Below, in pieces: positions 1 through 9,205 of a stretch of 64,000 bases of DNA. Source of the DNA: Psychrobacter glacincola (lineage in GTDB: Bacteria > Pseudomonadota > Gammaproteobacteria > Pseudomonadales > Moraxellaceae); contig NZ_CAJGZH010000002.1 of the NCBI RefSeq assembly GCF_904846075.1, positions 496,001-560,000 of the forward strand. The letters are read 5' to 3'. A program made the translations under genes and the position numbers. Each line of letters opens with the position of its first letter. Within the stretch, counting starts at the first letter, position 1. The notes under the pieces are model-generated. The model ran no database searches. It was given only the letters and a program-made list of their open reading frames with translations, and was not told where the DNA came from.

Positions 1-2
1 CG

Positions 3-1031
3 GGCTATTACGAGCTATTCCCTGCCAACCGTTTTCCTTTGGCATTAGAGCTAGAAGCGGATCGTATGAAAAACCTACTTTTTAATGAGCAGGAATTTAC
101 CAAAGAGCACCAAGTGGTCATGGAGGAGCGCCGCCAACGCACTGATGATAATCCACTTGCCAAGGCTTATGAGTCATTTCGCTTATTGGCGCTCCCGAAT
201 AGTCCAAAAGGCGAATCCGTGATTGGTCCGATGGATGAGCTTGAATCCATTACCCTTACAGATTTAAAAGACTGGTATAAAACATGGTACGCACCAAACA
301 ATGCAACGTTAGTCATCGTTGGCGACGTTAAACCGCAAGAGGTGTTGGCTCAAGTCAAACGTTACTTTGGTGAGCTAACACCAAGCGATCTACCTAAACG
401 TCCTGCCGTCAGTCAAAAAGGCTTCCGTGGCTATCAGCAAGTCGATTCCGAGCAAGCCGTACAAGTACCAGTATTATTAATGGGTTATAACGTACCCAGT
501 CTCGTCACTGCTGGTGCAGCTAATGAAAAACAAGCTTATGCGCTCTCACTGGCTCAAGATGTATTAGACGGTGGTCTCTCTGCTCGCCTTGAGAGTCGAT
601 TGATACGCGAGCAAGGTCTACTTACCACAGTGGGCACTTCATATGACTTGCTAGATCGTGGCGATGGACTGTTTTTGATACAAGCAACTCCACGTGAAGG
701 TGTCAGCTTAGAGCAAGCACAACAAGCCATTATGGCTGAAATAGAAAAGCTCAAAACCGATCCCATCGCTGCTGATGAAATCGAGCGTGCCAAAACCAAT
801 ACGGTCACAGGGCTCGTCTATGCGCAAGACAGTATGGAAGGTCAGGCGCAGATGATTGGCTCATTACAGTCTATCGGTCTTGACGATACGCTGCTTGCCA
901 AATTGCCCACCAAACTCGATAGCGTGACGATTGCTGACATACAAGCTGCTAGCAAAAAATATCTGGTAAAGGACAATTTAACAGTGATGCATGTCATTCC
1001 ACCTAAAGACCAAGCAGCGACAGAGAAATAA
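3..1031 (+). CDS. M16 family zinc peptidase, 5'-truncated by window start
   Basis: This is the C-terminal part (about 342 residues) of an insulinase-type (M16) peptidase, probably periplasmic. The frame is open to the left window edge and the first codons (YYELFPANRF) are already typical mid-domain M16 sequence, so the gene begins upstream and the HxxEH zinc motif is not visible. The helix with the VVMEERRQR pattern near visible residue 40 fits the region that supplies the third zinc ligand in active M16 enzymes. An M16_C-like domain follows to the end. A second M16 protein starts 69 bp downstream on the same strand, so the two probably form one operon and a two-protein assembly. Substrate unknown. 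The family call is firm; the catalytic status rests on sequence outside the window. Confidence 0.85.
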   Translation, partial: GYYELFPANRFPLALELEADRMKNLLFNEQEFTKEHQVVMEERRQRTDDNPLAKAYESFRLLALPNSPKGESVIGPMDELESITLTDLKDWYKTWYAPNNATLVIVGDVKPQEVLAQVKRYFGELTPSDLPKRPAVSQKGFRGYQQVDSEQAVQVPVLLMGYNVPSLVTAGAANEKQAYALSLAQDVLDGGLSARLESRLIREQGLLTTVGTSYDLLDRGDGLFLIQATPREGVSLEQAQQAIMAEIEKLKTDPIAADEIERAKTNTVTGLVYAQDSMEGQAQMIGSLQSIGLDDTLLAKLPTKLDSVTIADIQAASKKYLVKDNLTVMHVIPPKDQAATEK

Positions 1032-1100
1032 TCGTGCCGTGTTAGCTCTTTATTCGATACAAGTGCCAATCATAAAGACCTTATTTATAAGAAGAAAACC

Positions 1101-2648
1101 ATGACTCAAAATAGTGATTTGTTGCAAAATAGAAAAAAAGCGTGCAGCTCAATACCATCAGCAACCGCCACAATGCAAAAACTGTCACATCTTAGTGTTG
1201 GCATCTTGCTAGGTCTAACAACGTTGACAGCACAAGCAAACACAACAGGTGCTGAAGAATATCGTGGCTCTGCGGCAGTGGATACGAGCGCACCGATTGC
1301 CGCATTATCAAAGCTAACCAGCCTTGACGATGATAAACCGTTAACCGTTACCATCCCAACGATTCAGCAGTTCAAAACCAAGGCAGGCGTTCCCGTACGT
1401 TTTGTACAAACAACAGCCTTACCGATTGTCGATATCGACTTGCGTTTTAACGCTGGTAGCGCCCGTGATGGCAGTATTAGTAACACAGGCTTTGGTATTG
1501 CTAATATGACTGCCACTATGTTGACACAAGGCTCTAAACGCTTAGACGAAAATGAATTTACTCGCGCTGTCGAAACCTTGGGTATCAATCTAAATAGTAG
1601 TGCTTATAAGGACATGTTTATTGTGTCACTACGTAGCTTATCTGATGATAAGCATCTACTTCCAGCCGTTGATTTAATGACTCAGATGCTCAGCGAACCC
1701 GCTTTTGACGACAGCATCCTAGCACGTAATAAAGCACGATTATTGGTTGGCTTGCAGCAGCAAAAACAAGATCCCAACAGCCTTGCTAGCATCGCATTTA
1801 GCAAAGCATTGTATGGCGAGCATCCTTACGCCCATCCATCAGCGGGTACGCTTGAAAGCGTTCCTACTATCGAAAAGCAACAGCTAATAGATTTCAAGAA
1901 CCGCTACTTGGTCGCAGCAAATGCCTCTGTTGCCATCACTGGTAACCTAACCTTAGAGCAAGCAAAAAAACTTGCGGAAGATATCACTAGCAAATTACCG
2001 AAAGGTCAGCCTGCAACTGAGCTGCCTGAACCAAAACCACTGAGCCAAGCCAAGCACATTCATATCCCATTTCCAAGTACTCAAACCACCGTACTCATGG
2101 GACAATTGGGAGATAAGCGTGCCACCGATCCTCAGTCTCAGCAGAAGCAAACCAACTTTGCGGTTGGTAATGAGGTACTTGCAGGCGGTGATTTTAATGC
2201 GCGACTCATGACTGAGATTAGACAAAACTTGGGCTACACTTATGGCATATCAGGCTCTATGAATCCCATGCTGGCACGAGGACCGTACCAAATCGGTTTT
2301 TCAACGCGTAATGACAAGGCGCGCGCGGCCATTGATGCCAGCTTAGCCGTCATCAATGACACTTTAGAAAAAGGTATCACCAGCACTGAGATGCGCTTAA
2401 CGACGGACAATCTTAAGAATAGCTTTCCGATGGGTTTTGCGAGCAATGCGGGAATTAATGGCTTACTTGGGATGATGAATTTTTATCAATTACCAAACAG
2501 CTATCTGACTGATTATGTCAAACGTGTGGATCAAGTAAAGCTATCAGAAGTCAATCAAACCATGCAAGATACCCTTAAGCCTGATGATTTCCTGATTGTC
2601 ACCGTTGGACAAGAGGATCCTTGGAAAGATAAAAAGACCAATAAATAG
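1101..2648 (+). CDS. M16 family protein, apparently non-catalytic partner
   Basis: This 515-aa periplasmic protein has the M16 peptidase fold but no zinc site: where active members carry HxxEH, the sequence reads NMTAT at residues 135-139 (after FNAGSARDG). M16 proteins often work as pairs of one zinc subunit and one inactive subunit, and the gene lies directly behind a better conserved M16 gene. A signal peptide is best explained by starting at Met25 (position 1173; MQKLSHLSVGILLGL, cleavage after TAQA). The listed ATG at 1101 has a purine-rich AGAAGAAAA upstream, so the start is uncertain between the two. The C-terminal half keeps the M16_C signature NLGYTYGISG. A strong terminator follows at 2655. 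Alternative reading: a chaperone-like or regulatory M16 homologue with no protease partner. Confidence 0.85.
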   Translation: MTQNSDLLQNRKKACSSIPSATATMQKLSHLSVGILLGLTTLTAQANTTGAEEYRGSAAVDTSAPIAALSKLTSLDDDKPLTVTIPTIQQFKTKAGVPVRFVQTTALPIVDIDLRFNAGSARDGSISNTGFGIANMTATMLTQGSKRLDENEFTRAVETLGINLNSSAYKDMFIVSLRSLSDDKHLLPAVDLMTQMLSEPAFDDSILARNKARLLVGLQQQKQDPNSLASIAFSKALYGEHPYAHPSAGTLESVPTIEKQQLIDFKNRYLVAANASVAITGNLTLEQAKKLAEDITSKLPKGQPATELPEPKPLSQAKHIHIPFPSTQTTVLMGQLGDKRATDPQSQQKQTNFAVGNEVLAGGDFNARLMTEIRQNLGYTYGISGSMNPMLARGPYQIGFSTRNDKARAAIDASLAVINDTLEKGITSTEMRLTTDNLKNSFPMGFASNAGINGLLGMMNFYQLPNSYLTDYVKRVDQVKLSEVNQTMQDTLKPDDFLIVTVGQEDPWKDKKTNK

Positions 2649-2654
2649 CCGTAC

Positions 2655-2702
2655 AAAGAAATGCTGGGCAACACTATTTAGTATTGCCCAGCATTTCTTT
2701 AT
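2655..2702 (+). terminator. Rho-independent terminator after the M16 pair
   Basis: A 17-bp perfect stem (2655-2671 with 2684-2700, arm AAAGAAATGCTGGGCAA) closes a 12-nt loop seven bases after the stop codon of the second M16 gene. The 3' arm ends in TTTCTTTAT, giving the U-rich tail. Confidence 0.85.
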
Positions 2703-2714
2703 AGATTGGCACTC

Positions 2715-2760
2715 TTTATGAGTGGTAATAAATTATGAGTAGCACTGTTTATGAGTGGTA
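2715..2760. repeat. Short degenerate direct repeats, about 16-bp period
   Basis: Three copies of a TATGAGTRG core begin at 2717, 2734 and 2750, the outer two within TTTATGAGTGGTA. They lie just after the M16 terminator and before the convergent lipoprotein gene. No coding role is apparent. Confidence 0.55.
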
Positions 2761-2802
2761 CTAAAAGTCGATAGTGGGTTGTCCATACAAAAAATAATGC
2801 TC

Positions 2803-3378
2803 TTAACCAGAAATAGTCACTGCCACGTCATACATGAAATTTTCAGGCTTATAAGTTGCACCATTATAGGTCAATCGAATCACGTGCTTGTCGTAAGAGT
2901 CTACTTGATAATCACCATTAGCAAAATCATGCAGGGCTGGCACTATGAGTAGTGCTTCAATTTGACTGTCGTTAATGCTAACCGAGATCTGCTGACCACT
3001 GCGTGGGTATAAAAAATAATCACAATGATTATTCACCATCACTTCTGCAGTACGCTCAACGACCTGACTGCCTATTTCTTCTTGTATGAGTTTTGGACAG
3101 ATATCTGAGCGCTTTGAAGCCAGCCGAGCGTAAGAGTTCTTGATATTATCTTCAATATCTTCAACGTCCTGTAAGTTTCTGTCAGGATCAGTAGCAGAAT
3201 CTTCGGCTGTTAGAGAGCCTTGTTCAGAAAACGTTTCTGGGCTACAAGCACTGATCAATAAAAGAGAGAGCAAGACCGAACCAAACAAAGCCATATACGT
3301 GTTATTTGATTGTAAAAACGCTTTTTTTGGCTTATCAGACTTATGTATCTTCACCATGGTTGAATACCGCTTCTTCAT
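2803..3378 (-). CDS. Uncharacterised lipoprotein
   Basis: The 191-aa product has an unusually long basic N-terminal segment, then a hydrophobic stretch and lipobox LISAC with Cys45, so it is predicted to be a lipid-anchored envelope protein. Starting at Met29 would give a more usual lipoprotein signal (MALFGSVLLSLLLISAC), but only the first ATG has an AGGA just upstream, at short spacing. After Cys45 comes an acidic, Asp/Glu-rich linker (to about residue 80), then a small globular domain of about 100 residues with two lone cysteines. I recognise no family. It is convergent with the M16 genes and stands alone. Expression is plausible; the function is unknown. Confidence 0.65.
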   Translation of the reverse strand: MKKRYSTMVKIHKSDKPKKAFLQSNNTYMALFGSVLLSLLLISACSPETFSEQGSLTAEDSATDPDRNLQDVEDIEDNIKNSYARLASKRSDICPKLIQEEIGSQVVERTAEVMVNNHCDYFLYPRSGQQISVSINDSQIEALLIVPALHDFANGDYQVDSYDKHVIRLTYNGATYKPENFMYDVAVTISG

Positions 3379-3561
3379 AAATCCTACTTACAATAGACGC
3401 TATGTGATTTCATAAACTAAATGATCATTAACCATAGTTTTTTAATGCTAAACTATTCATCATTTAGCGCTGCCTTTCATCAGTATTATTATAGCGCTTT
3501 TACTCTATTTTAATTCGCTCTGGCTTATATTTATTTGATTTTTTGATAGATCATAAATGAC

Positions 3562-4506
3562 TTAATAGCGGCACGAAGATGAGCTACTGGCATGATTAAA
3601 GCCCCATTTACGATAACCATCCGTGTCTAGATGTATTGCACCCGTAGCATATAGCCCTAAACCGAAATTATGAGATTGTCCTTGATATTGCCAAAATTGA
3701 CATAAGCCATCTTGCATCGTACTGAGCCGCCATAAGTTATCTTCATACTCTGGCACCCAGATGTCAATAGCACTGGCATTCATATGCTTGCTACTATCGG
3801 CGCCGCCTGCACAGTCATTAAGACCAGGACTGCGATATACCGAGCGTATTTCACTACTGATGGGTAGAATTCCTTGATGCTTCAATTCGCCATACAAACG
3901 TAATGTTGGGACGATATTTGCCCATAACTCTTGCGGTGGCAACTGATAAGGCTCATAGCCACATTTGCTCCAGCTTCGCGCTGTTGTGAGCAACTGCGAC
4001 ATAGGCGGTACATTGTGTACCCCTACCCGCGAATTTAGGTAGCGTTGAAAATCTGCTACTTGCCTAGCACGGTAGCTATTGCTATTCAACCACGCGTTAA
4101 AATCCATACTAATAGAGTCAGTATAAGTACTATTGTAAGTATTATTCGCCGTGCTGTAGCTGTTATTACTGTAAGTTGTATTATAAGCAGGCACGCGCCG
4201 ATTGACATTCATGCGTTTATTTTCTTCAATAGACAGACTGTCATCGAAATCAAAATCACGCTGCTTTTGAGCAATCAATCCTTGCATGCTATCGCCACTC
4301 AGCATGGTAACGCCAGAATTATAGCTTGTAGTATTCGTCGAAGGTCTGATGTGAGCGTTACTGCTACTACCCTGACGTACTTGGATACGGCGCTCACTAT
4401 TATCGCTGATAATAGCGGCATGAACAGAGATACTACTGGCACAGATGAGTAGTGCAAGCATAGGCTTGTGAATCTGCCTATAAGGATATTTTTTTGTATT
4501 GGTCAT
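3562..4506 (-). CDS. Secreted M15-like (Peptidase_M15_3 type) peptidoglycan peptidase
   Basis: The 314-aa product starts with a signal peptide (residues 1-30, ending SVHA), followed by a long Ser/Asn/Tyr/Thr-rich region (about 31-135) and a C-terminal M15 D,D-peptidase-like domain. The zinc-site pattern of that family is visible: SVYRSP near 222, SSKHMNASAID giving His241 and Asp248, and IHLD giving His292. It is therefore likely to cleave peptide cross-links or stems in the periplasm or at the outer surface. The low-complexity spacer (residues 108-130, mostly N, S, T, Y) is unusual and may be a flexible tether. The gene is monocistronic, divergent from rodA across about 260 bp. Substrate specificity is inference. 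Confidence 0.75.
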   Translation of the reverse strand: MTNTKKYPYRQIHKPMLALLICASSISVHAAIISDNSERRIQVRQGSSSNAHIRPSTNTTSYNSGVTMLSGDSMQGLIAQKQRDFDFDDSLSIEENKRMNVNRRVPAYNTTYSNNSYSTANNTYNSTYTDSISMDFNAWLNSNSYRARQVADFQRYLNSRVGVHNVPPMSQLLTTARSWSKCGYEPYQLPPQELWANIVPTLRLYGELKHQGILPISSEIRSVYRSPGLNDCAGGADSSKHMNASAIDIWVPEYEDNLWRLSTMQDGLCQFWQYQGQSHNFGLGLYATGAIHLDTDGYRKWGFNHASSSSSCRY

Positions 4507-4769
4507 TGCAACAAGCTACCGCTAAAAACGTTTTATCGATACTATCAAATTTTCAGCAAGCAAGCTAAACTATCGCCTATAATCAGAGGCGTGTTATTGG
4601 TAATTAACACTTATCCTTATAATTTTTATAATTATGTGACTTTATTTCTTATGTGTTACTTTATCTACGATATTTTACTTGCATAGATATAGATATGGTG
4701 CGATTACCTTTAAATGTTGATCTGATTTGAAACTTCCCTCTTACCTCAATTGCCAGACACACTTTGCCT

Positions 4770-5912
4770 ATGTCTTCTAATCCGCAATACCGTTTTTCAC
4801 GTCAGAGCCATCATTTAGGCCAAGGTCATGCACCATCGTTATGGCAGCGTATACATATCGATCCATGGTTGACCCTTCTCTTATTGACGGTTTGCTGCAT
4901 TGGTTTGACAATTTTATATAGTGCGGCCGGTCAAGATGTCGGTATGGTATTACGTCAAATGGTCAGCTATGGTGTGGCCTTTACGGTTATGTTTATCATG
5001 GCACAGATACCGCCTAGCCTTTATCGTACTTTTACACCCATCTTTTATGTAATGGGATTAATTTTATTGGTATTGGTCGATATCATCGGTGAAGTACGTA
5101 TGGGTGCTCAGCGCTGGATTAATTTACCAGGGTTTGGCAGTGTGCAGCCCTCAGAATTTATGAAACTTGGGATGCCAATGATGTGTGCTTGGTTTTTATC
5201 CAAGCGTGATCTACCACCCTCTCTATCTAGCATCGTCATTACCTTAGCCTTAATCATCGTCCCTGTATTATTAATTGCAAAAGAGCCTGATCTTGGGACG
5301 TCGCTATTGGTGGCAGCCAGTGGTATCTTTGTGCTTTTTTTGGCAGGGTTGTCTTGGCGATTGATTTCAGCTGCCGCCATATTAGCGATACCGCTTATTG
5401 CGATTGCTTGGAATTTTCTATTACATGATTATCAGCGTACCCGTGTCTTAACACTGCTCAATCCTGAAGCCGATGTACAAGGGGCTGGGTGGAATATCAT
5501 TCAGTCAAAAACCGCCATCGGTGCGGGTGGACTCACTGGTAAGGGCTATTTAGAAGGCACGCAGTCGCATTTACATTTTTTACCAGAAGGTCATACTGAT
5601 TTTATTATCGCGGCTTTTTCAGAAGAGTTTGGCTTGTTGGGCGTGATTTTATTAATGTTCATTTATTCCTGTTTGCTCCTGCGCGCCTTATACATCGCTT
5701 TCACCCATCCTGATGTATATAGTAGATTACTAGCGGGTGCAATTGCCATGTCTTTCTTTGTTTATGTGTTCGTTAATGTGGGTATGGTTGGTGGTATTTT
5801 ACCCGTCGTTGGCGTTCCTCTGCCCTTCATTAGCTATGGCGGTACTGCAATCGTCACTTTGATGGCAGGATTTGGACTACTTATGTCGATTCACACTCAC
5901 AAGCCCAATTGA
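4770..5912 (+). CDS. rodA: RodA, SEDS-family peptidoglycan glycosyltransferase
   Basis: RodA polymerises lipid II into glycan strands for cell elongation with a class B PBP such as PBP2. The sequence has about ten membrane segments and the SEDS hallmarks: EPDLGTSLLVAASG near residue 175, GLTGKGYLEGTQSHLHFLPE near 260, and PLPFISYGGTAIV near the C terminus. I take the ATG at 4770 (MSSNPQYRF, 380 aa) rather than the TTG two codons upstream. A cytosolic tail of about 25 residues precedes TM1. In many proteobacteria rodA sits with mrdA, mreBCD or rlpA; here an RlpA-like gene follows after a 0.9-kb gap, so the linkage is loose. FtsW is excluded by length and by the GYLEGTQSHL motif, which is RodA-like. 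Confidence 0.92.
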   Translation: MSSNPQYRFSRQSHHLGQGHAPSLWQRIHIDPWLTLLLLTVCCIGLTILYSAAGQDVGMVLRQMVSYGVAFTVMFIMAQIPPSLYRTFTPIFYVMGLILLVLVDIIGEVRMGAQRWINLPGFGSVQPSEFMKLGMPMMCAWFLSKRDLPPSLSSIVITLALIIVPVLLIAKEPDLGTSLLVAASGIFVLFLAGLSWRLISAAAILAIPLIAIAWNFLLHDYQRTRVLTLLNPEADVQGAGWNIIQSKTAIGAGGLTGKGYLEGTQSHLHFLPEGHTDFIIAAFSEEFGLLGVILLMFIYSCLLLRALYIAFTHPDVYSRLLAGAIAMSFFVYVFVNVGMVGGILPVVGVPLPFISYGGTAIVTLMAGFGLLMSIHTHKPN

Positions 5913-6832
5913 TGCAAAGTTACCAGTGATTCTCTAATGAACATTCAAACTTTACCTTAATGCTATTCATGTTAAAAACCAAAGAACACAGGCTATATAA
6001 AAGTTGTAAGGCGGATGAACCAGCCAATTAAAGCCTTCATCTAAACCATTTTTACATGCAAAATGGTTGAAAATAAATGTAAATCAACAACAAATTAAGG
6101 GTTTCTAACAAATTTTATTGTTTCATCATTTTATGGCAAGTCCTATAACTTGCCATAAAAACCCTCCTATCTACTTTTGATAATAAATACAAGCCATTGA
6201 TTTAATTTAAATAATTAAAAATACCCTTATATTTCCTCTCATCAAAATACTTCGTTGCCAATTGGTACTGATAGATTTTAATCCTTGTTTTTTACAAATA
6301 ATTGCGTTAACCTCGTTTAACTGTACTTTGATACATAACCCGTACATAGCTACTAATAAACTTTGCATTTAATTATATTTTGGTTGTAGCTCGTACGTAT
6401 AGTTAGCGAATTGTAGATTCCAAGCTTTCAAATACACTACTTAATTAACGGTTTAATAACAAAGACACACGCAATACCTTCTAAAACCTTTACTAATTTA
6501 GCAATGTTAGAAAGCTTGTAAATAGCACATATAGCGGACTCGATACTCAACCTTTGTATTCGGATTGGGTGTTCTACTAATATCGTTAGCTGTCATTTGA
6601 GCGTTTCATAAGTATCTTTGGTCGTATTATCCCGACCCGCTTATGATAATAAAATGAAAAATTACCATACCTTAAAATCTATAAAAGCCACGTTTAGTAT
6701 CAATAATTATATGAAAAAAATATTGATGATGCGGCTTTAGAGTTTGTGACGCTGTTAGATTGGTCTAACATTGCCACGCTCAGTCTAGAACTATTAGAGT
6801 TAGATTTTAAAGTATAAGTTATAGAGGTATCT
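5913..6832. other. Long AT-rich intergenic region with hairpins, no supported gene
   Basis: These 920 bases between rodA and rlpA contain no convincing gene on either strand. Visible structure: an inverted repeat with 9-bp arms at 6044-6052/6060-6068, a perfect 13-bp inverted repeat at 6129-6160, and near the right end a 35-codon open stretch (6707-6808) with no start codon. The last 30 bases hold the rlpA leader (TAGAGGTATCT before ATG). Confidence 0.6.
6129..6160. repeat. Perfect 13-bp inverted repeat with 6-nt loop
   Basis: The arm TTTTATGGCAAGT (6129-6141) is matched by its exact reverse complement at 6148-6160 around the loop CCTATA. The A/T ends are ordered T-first, A-last, the opposite of a terminator on either strand, so an operator, RNA hairpin or element end is more likely. 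Confidence 0.8.
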
Positions 6833-7447
6833 ATGAATAAGCGTTTATCTGGTTTACTTACCATGTCAGCAGTACTGTTTGCTGGCTCCGCGGTTGCTAC
6901 TAATGCAAATGCTGTAGAAGCAAAAACCTCTCTTGCGATGATTTCACAAGATAACGCCTCCCATATCGATCGTGTACTTGGTGAGCTTAGCCGTCAGCAT
7001 GATGGCGCATCAAGTTTGGTGAAGTCAGCACGCCAACCAACTTCATTGGCACTTAGCAGCTCACTGTTAGCCAGTGACACCTCTCAACTGACTAATGATG
7101 AAGATGTATTAGAGCGTCTGACAGCCGTAGCCTCTAACTCGGTCAGTAAGTTCAAGCAAACAGGCCTAGCCTCTTGGTATGGTCGTAAATTCCATGGTCG
7201 TAAAACAGCCAGTGGCGAAACATTCGATATGAATGGTTTGACAGCGGCGCATCGTTCACTACCATTGAATTGCTATGTTAAAGTCACGAATAAGACCAAT
7301 GGTAAAAGCGTCGTGGTAAAAGTGAATGATCGTGGTCCATTCCATGGTAACCGTGTGCTAGATTTGTCTTATGGTGCTGCCAAAAAACTCGGTATTACGG
7401 GTAAAGGTGTGGGTAATGTTGCTATTGAGCGCGTTTCAGGACCATAA
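6833..7447 (+). CDS. rlpA: RlpA-like septal ring/DPBB-domain protein
   Basis: The 204-aa protein has a signal peptide (residues 1-27, MNKRLSGLLTMSAVLFAGSA then ATNANA) and a C-terminal double-psi beta-barrel domain at about 111-200: GLASWYGRKFHGRKTASGE, then LPLNCYVKVTN and VNDRGPFHGNRVLDLS. This is the RlpA lytic transglycosylase fold, which in Pseudomonas cuts denuded glycan strands at the septum; the Asp in NDRGPF and nearby residues are conserved. There is no lipobox Cys and no C-terminal SPOR domain, so it is a short, soluble member. The residue 28-110 region is unremarkable. A GAGG-containing leader precedes the ATG and a strong terminator follows. The exact enzymatic activity is inferred from the fold. 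Confidence 0.82.
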   Translation: MNKRLSGLLTMSAVLFAGSAVATNANAVEAKTSLAMISQDNASHIDRVLGELSRQHDGASSLVKSARQPTSLALSSSLLASDTSQLTNDEDVLERLTAVASNSVSKFKQTGLASWYGRKFHGRKTASGETFDMNGLTAAHRSLPLNCYVKVTNKTNGKSVVVKVNDRGPFHGNRVLDLSYGAAKKLGITGKGVGNVAIERVSGP

Positions 7448-7491
7448 TTCTAAAAAACAGTCTATTTGCATTAAACCATAAAAAAAACCAT

Positions 7492-7528
7492 AAAAAGCGC
7501 CTAACACTGATGTGTTAGGCGCTTTTTT
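7492..7528 (+). terminator. Rho-independent terminator of rlpA
   Basis: An 11-bp GC-rich stem (GCGCCTAACAC, 7497-7507, with 7512-7522) is flanked by A5 and T6. It is symmetrical enough to act on both strands. Confidence 0.9.
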
Positions 7529-7600
7529 GTAGTTTCAGTTTATTGTATCTATTAGGCTACAAATAAAGCTGTAGCGTTTAGCAATAATTTATAAAACAAC

Positions 7601-7739
7601 TATAGTCAAAGTATTTTTAAATAGCTACAGTGCTGCTGGGATAAAATTTTCGCAGCCTCTGTGAATACAGCAAGCAAGTAAAATTTGTACCAGTAGCACC
7701 ATAATACGATCGTATCGGTTTTATGTTTCTTTGACTATA
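7601..7739. mobile_element. MITE-like element, 139 bp with 11-bp perfect terminal inverted repeats
   Basis: TATAGTCAAAG at 7601-7611 is matched by CTTTGACTATA at 7729-7739. Near the right end lies a perfect 12-bp palindrome, ATACGATCGTAT (7708-7719 region). No coding capacity. It fits between the rlpA terminator and the 3' end of radA, a typical landing site for non-autonomous elements. The element class is inferred from the end symmetry. Confidence 0.6.
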
Positions 7740-7765
7740 TAATCAAAATGATTAACCCTTACACC

Positions 7766-9205
7766 TTACAGTTCAAATGCACTTTCAATAGCATCATCGA
7801 GACGTTCAACGGCAATCACATTGATGCCTTTAAATTGAGGAGCATCCTTAGCAGGCGCATTGGCTTTTGGAATAATGGCGTGCTTAAATCCATGTTTCAT
7901 CGCTTCCTTTAAACGTTCTTGACCGTTCGGTACAGGACGGATTTCACCCGACAATCCCACTTCACCAAATACAGCCAATGACGATGGCAACGCTTTTTCT
8001 TTAATGCTTGAAGCACAAGCCAACAATACTGCTAAGTCAGATCCCGTCTCTATAACCTTGACACCACCGACGACGTTGACATACACATCTTGTCCGCTGG
8101 TATGAATGCCGCCATGACGATGCATGACGGCCAGCAGCATGGACAGACGCTGAAAATCCAATCCTAATGCCATTCGTCTAGGTGAGCCTTGCGAATCATC
8201 GACTAACGCTTGTACCTCCACCAACAAGGGTCGTGTGCCTTCGCGGCTGACCATGACGACAGATCCAGCAACGGGTTTGTCATAGCGGCTCAAAAATATC
8301 GCTGACGGATTGGCGACCTCTTTCAGCCCCATATCTGTCATACCGAAAATACCTAATTCATTGACGGCACCAAAGCGGTTTTTAACGGCACGAATCATCC
8401 GAAAACGTGAGTCTGATTGACCTTCAAAATATAAGACCGTATCAACCATGTGTTCAAGAACGCGCGGCCCTGCGAGCGTGCCTTCCTTGGTTACATGACC
8501 CACTAAAAATAGCGCGGTGCCAGTCTGTTTGGCGTAGCGAGTCAAGATGGCCGCAGACTCTCGAATTTGACTGACGCCGCCAGGTGCAGAATTGATTGCA
8601 TCCGTATAAATGGTTTGAATAGAGTCAATAATAGCGATGGCGGGCTGCTCTTGAGTCAAGGCGGCACAAATAGTTTCTACATTGGTTTCGGCCAGTACGC
8701 GTAATCTATCGGCCGGTAAATCTAAGCGCCTAGCGCGCATAGCAACCTGTGCCAATGATTCTTCACCAGTCACATACAAGGCGCTACCTGCCAACGAGTC
8801 GGCACGTGCCATATTAGTCGCAGTTTGCAGCAAAATCGTCGATTTACCGATACCAGGATCACCGCCGATTAAAACGACTGAACCAGCAACCAATCCTCCA
8901 CCAAGTACACGATCAAACTCACTAATACCAGTTGGTAAGCGTGTGTCTAGCGTCACGCTCACAGCATTAAGCGGCATGACCGCACTATGCGTACCCGAAT
9001 AATTTCCTGATGGTGCACCACCTAATTCACGAGAGGCTGATCGATTTGCTGCTGGTTTAGAAACGTTTTTATTGTGATGGGGCATGCTCACATTTGGTGC
9101 TTCGACCAAGCTATTCCATTCACCGCAATCAGTACATTGCCCTGCCCACTTACCAAAATGCGCGCCGCAATGCTGACAGACATAACTGCTCTTATTTTTT
9201 GCCAT
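7766..9205 (-). CDS. radA: RadA/Sms, DNA repair ATPase
   Basis: RadA is a RecA-like, hexameric branch-migration helicase that processes recombination intermediates. The 479-aa protein shows every domain: an N-terminal C4 zinc finger (Cys10, Cys13, Cys24, Cys27), Walker A GGDPGIGKST at 114-123, Walker B IAIIDSIQT near 190-197, the RadA-specific KNRFG motif at 275-279, and the C-terminal Lon-like domain (NVVGGVKV, GEVGLSGEIRPV). Length is normal for the family. It is transcribed alone, about 350 bp downstream of lptB on the same strand. No anomalies. Confidence 0.97.
   Translation of the reverse strand: MAKNKSSYVCQHCGAHFGKWAGQCTDCGEWNSLVEAPNVSMPHHNKNVSKPAANRSASRELGGAPSGNYSGTHSAVMPLNAVSVTLDTRLPTGISEFDRVLGGGLVAGSVVLIGGDPGIGKSTILLQTATNMARADSLAGSALYVTGEESLAQVAMRARRLDLPADRLRVLAETNVETICAALTQEQPAIAIIDSIQTIYTDAINSAPGGVSQIRESAAILTRYAKQTGTALFLVGHVTKEGTLAGPRVLEHMVDTVLYFEGQSDSRFRMIRAVKNRFGAVNELGIFGMTDMGLKEVANPSAIFLSRYDKPVAGSVVMVSREGTRPLLVEVQALVDDSQGSPRRMALGLDFQRLSMLLAVMHRHGGIHTSGQDVYVNVVGGVKVIETGSDLAVLLACASSIKEKALPSSLAVFGEVGLSGEIRPVPNGQERLKEAMKHGFKHAIIPKANAPAKDAPQFKGINVIAVERLDDAIESAFEL

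Noticed and set aside
6129..6160. Perfect hairpin considered as a rodA terminator
   Set aside because: The arms run T-first and A-last with no T-run after the stem, and it lies 200 bp beyond rodA, so a terminator is not the likely role.
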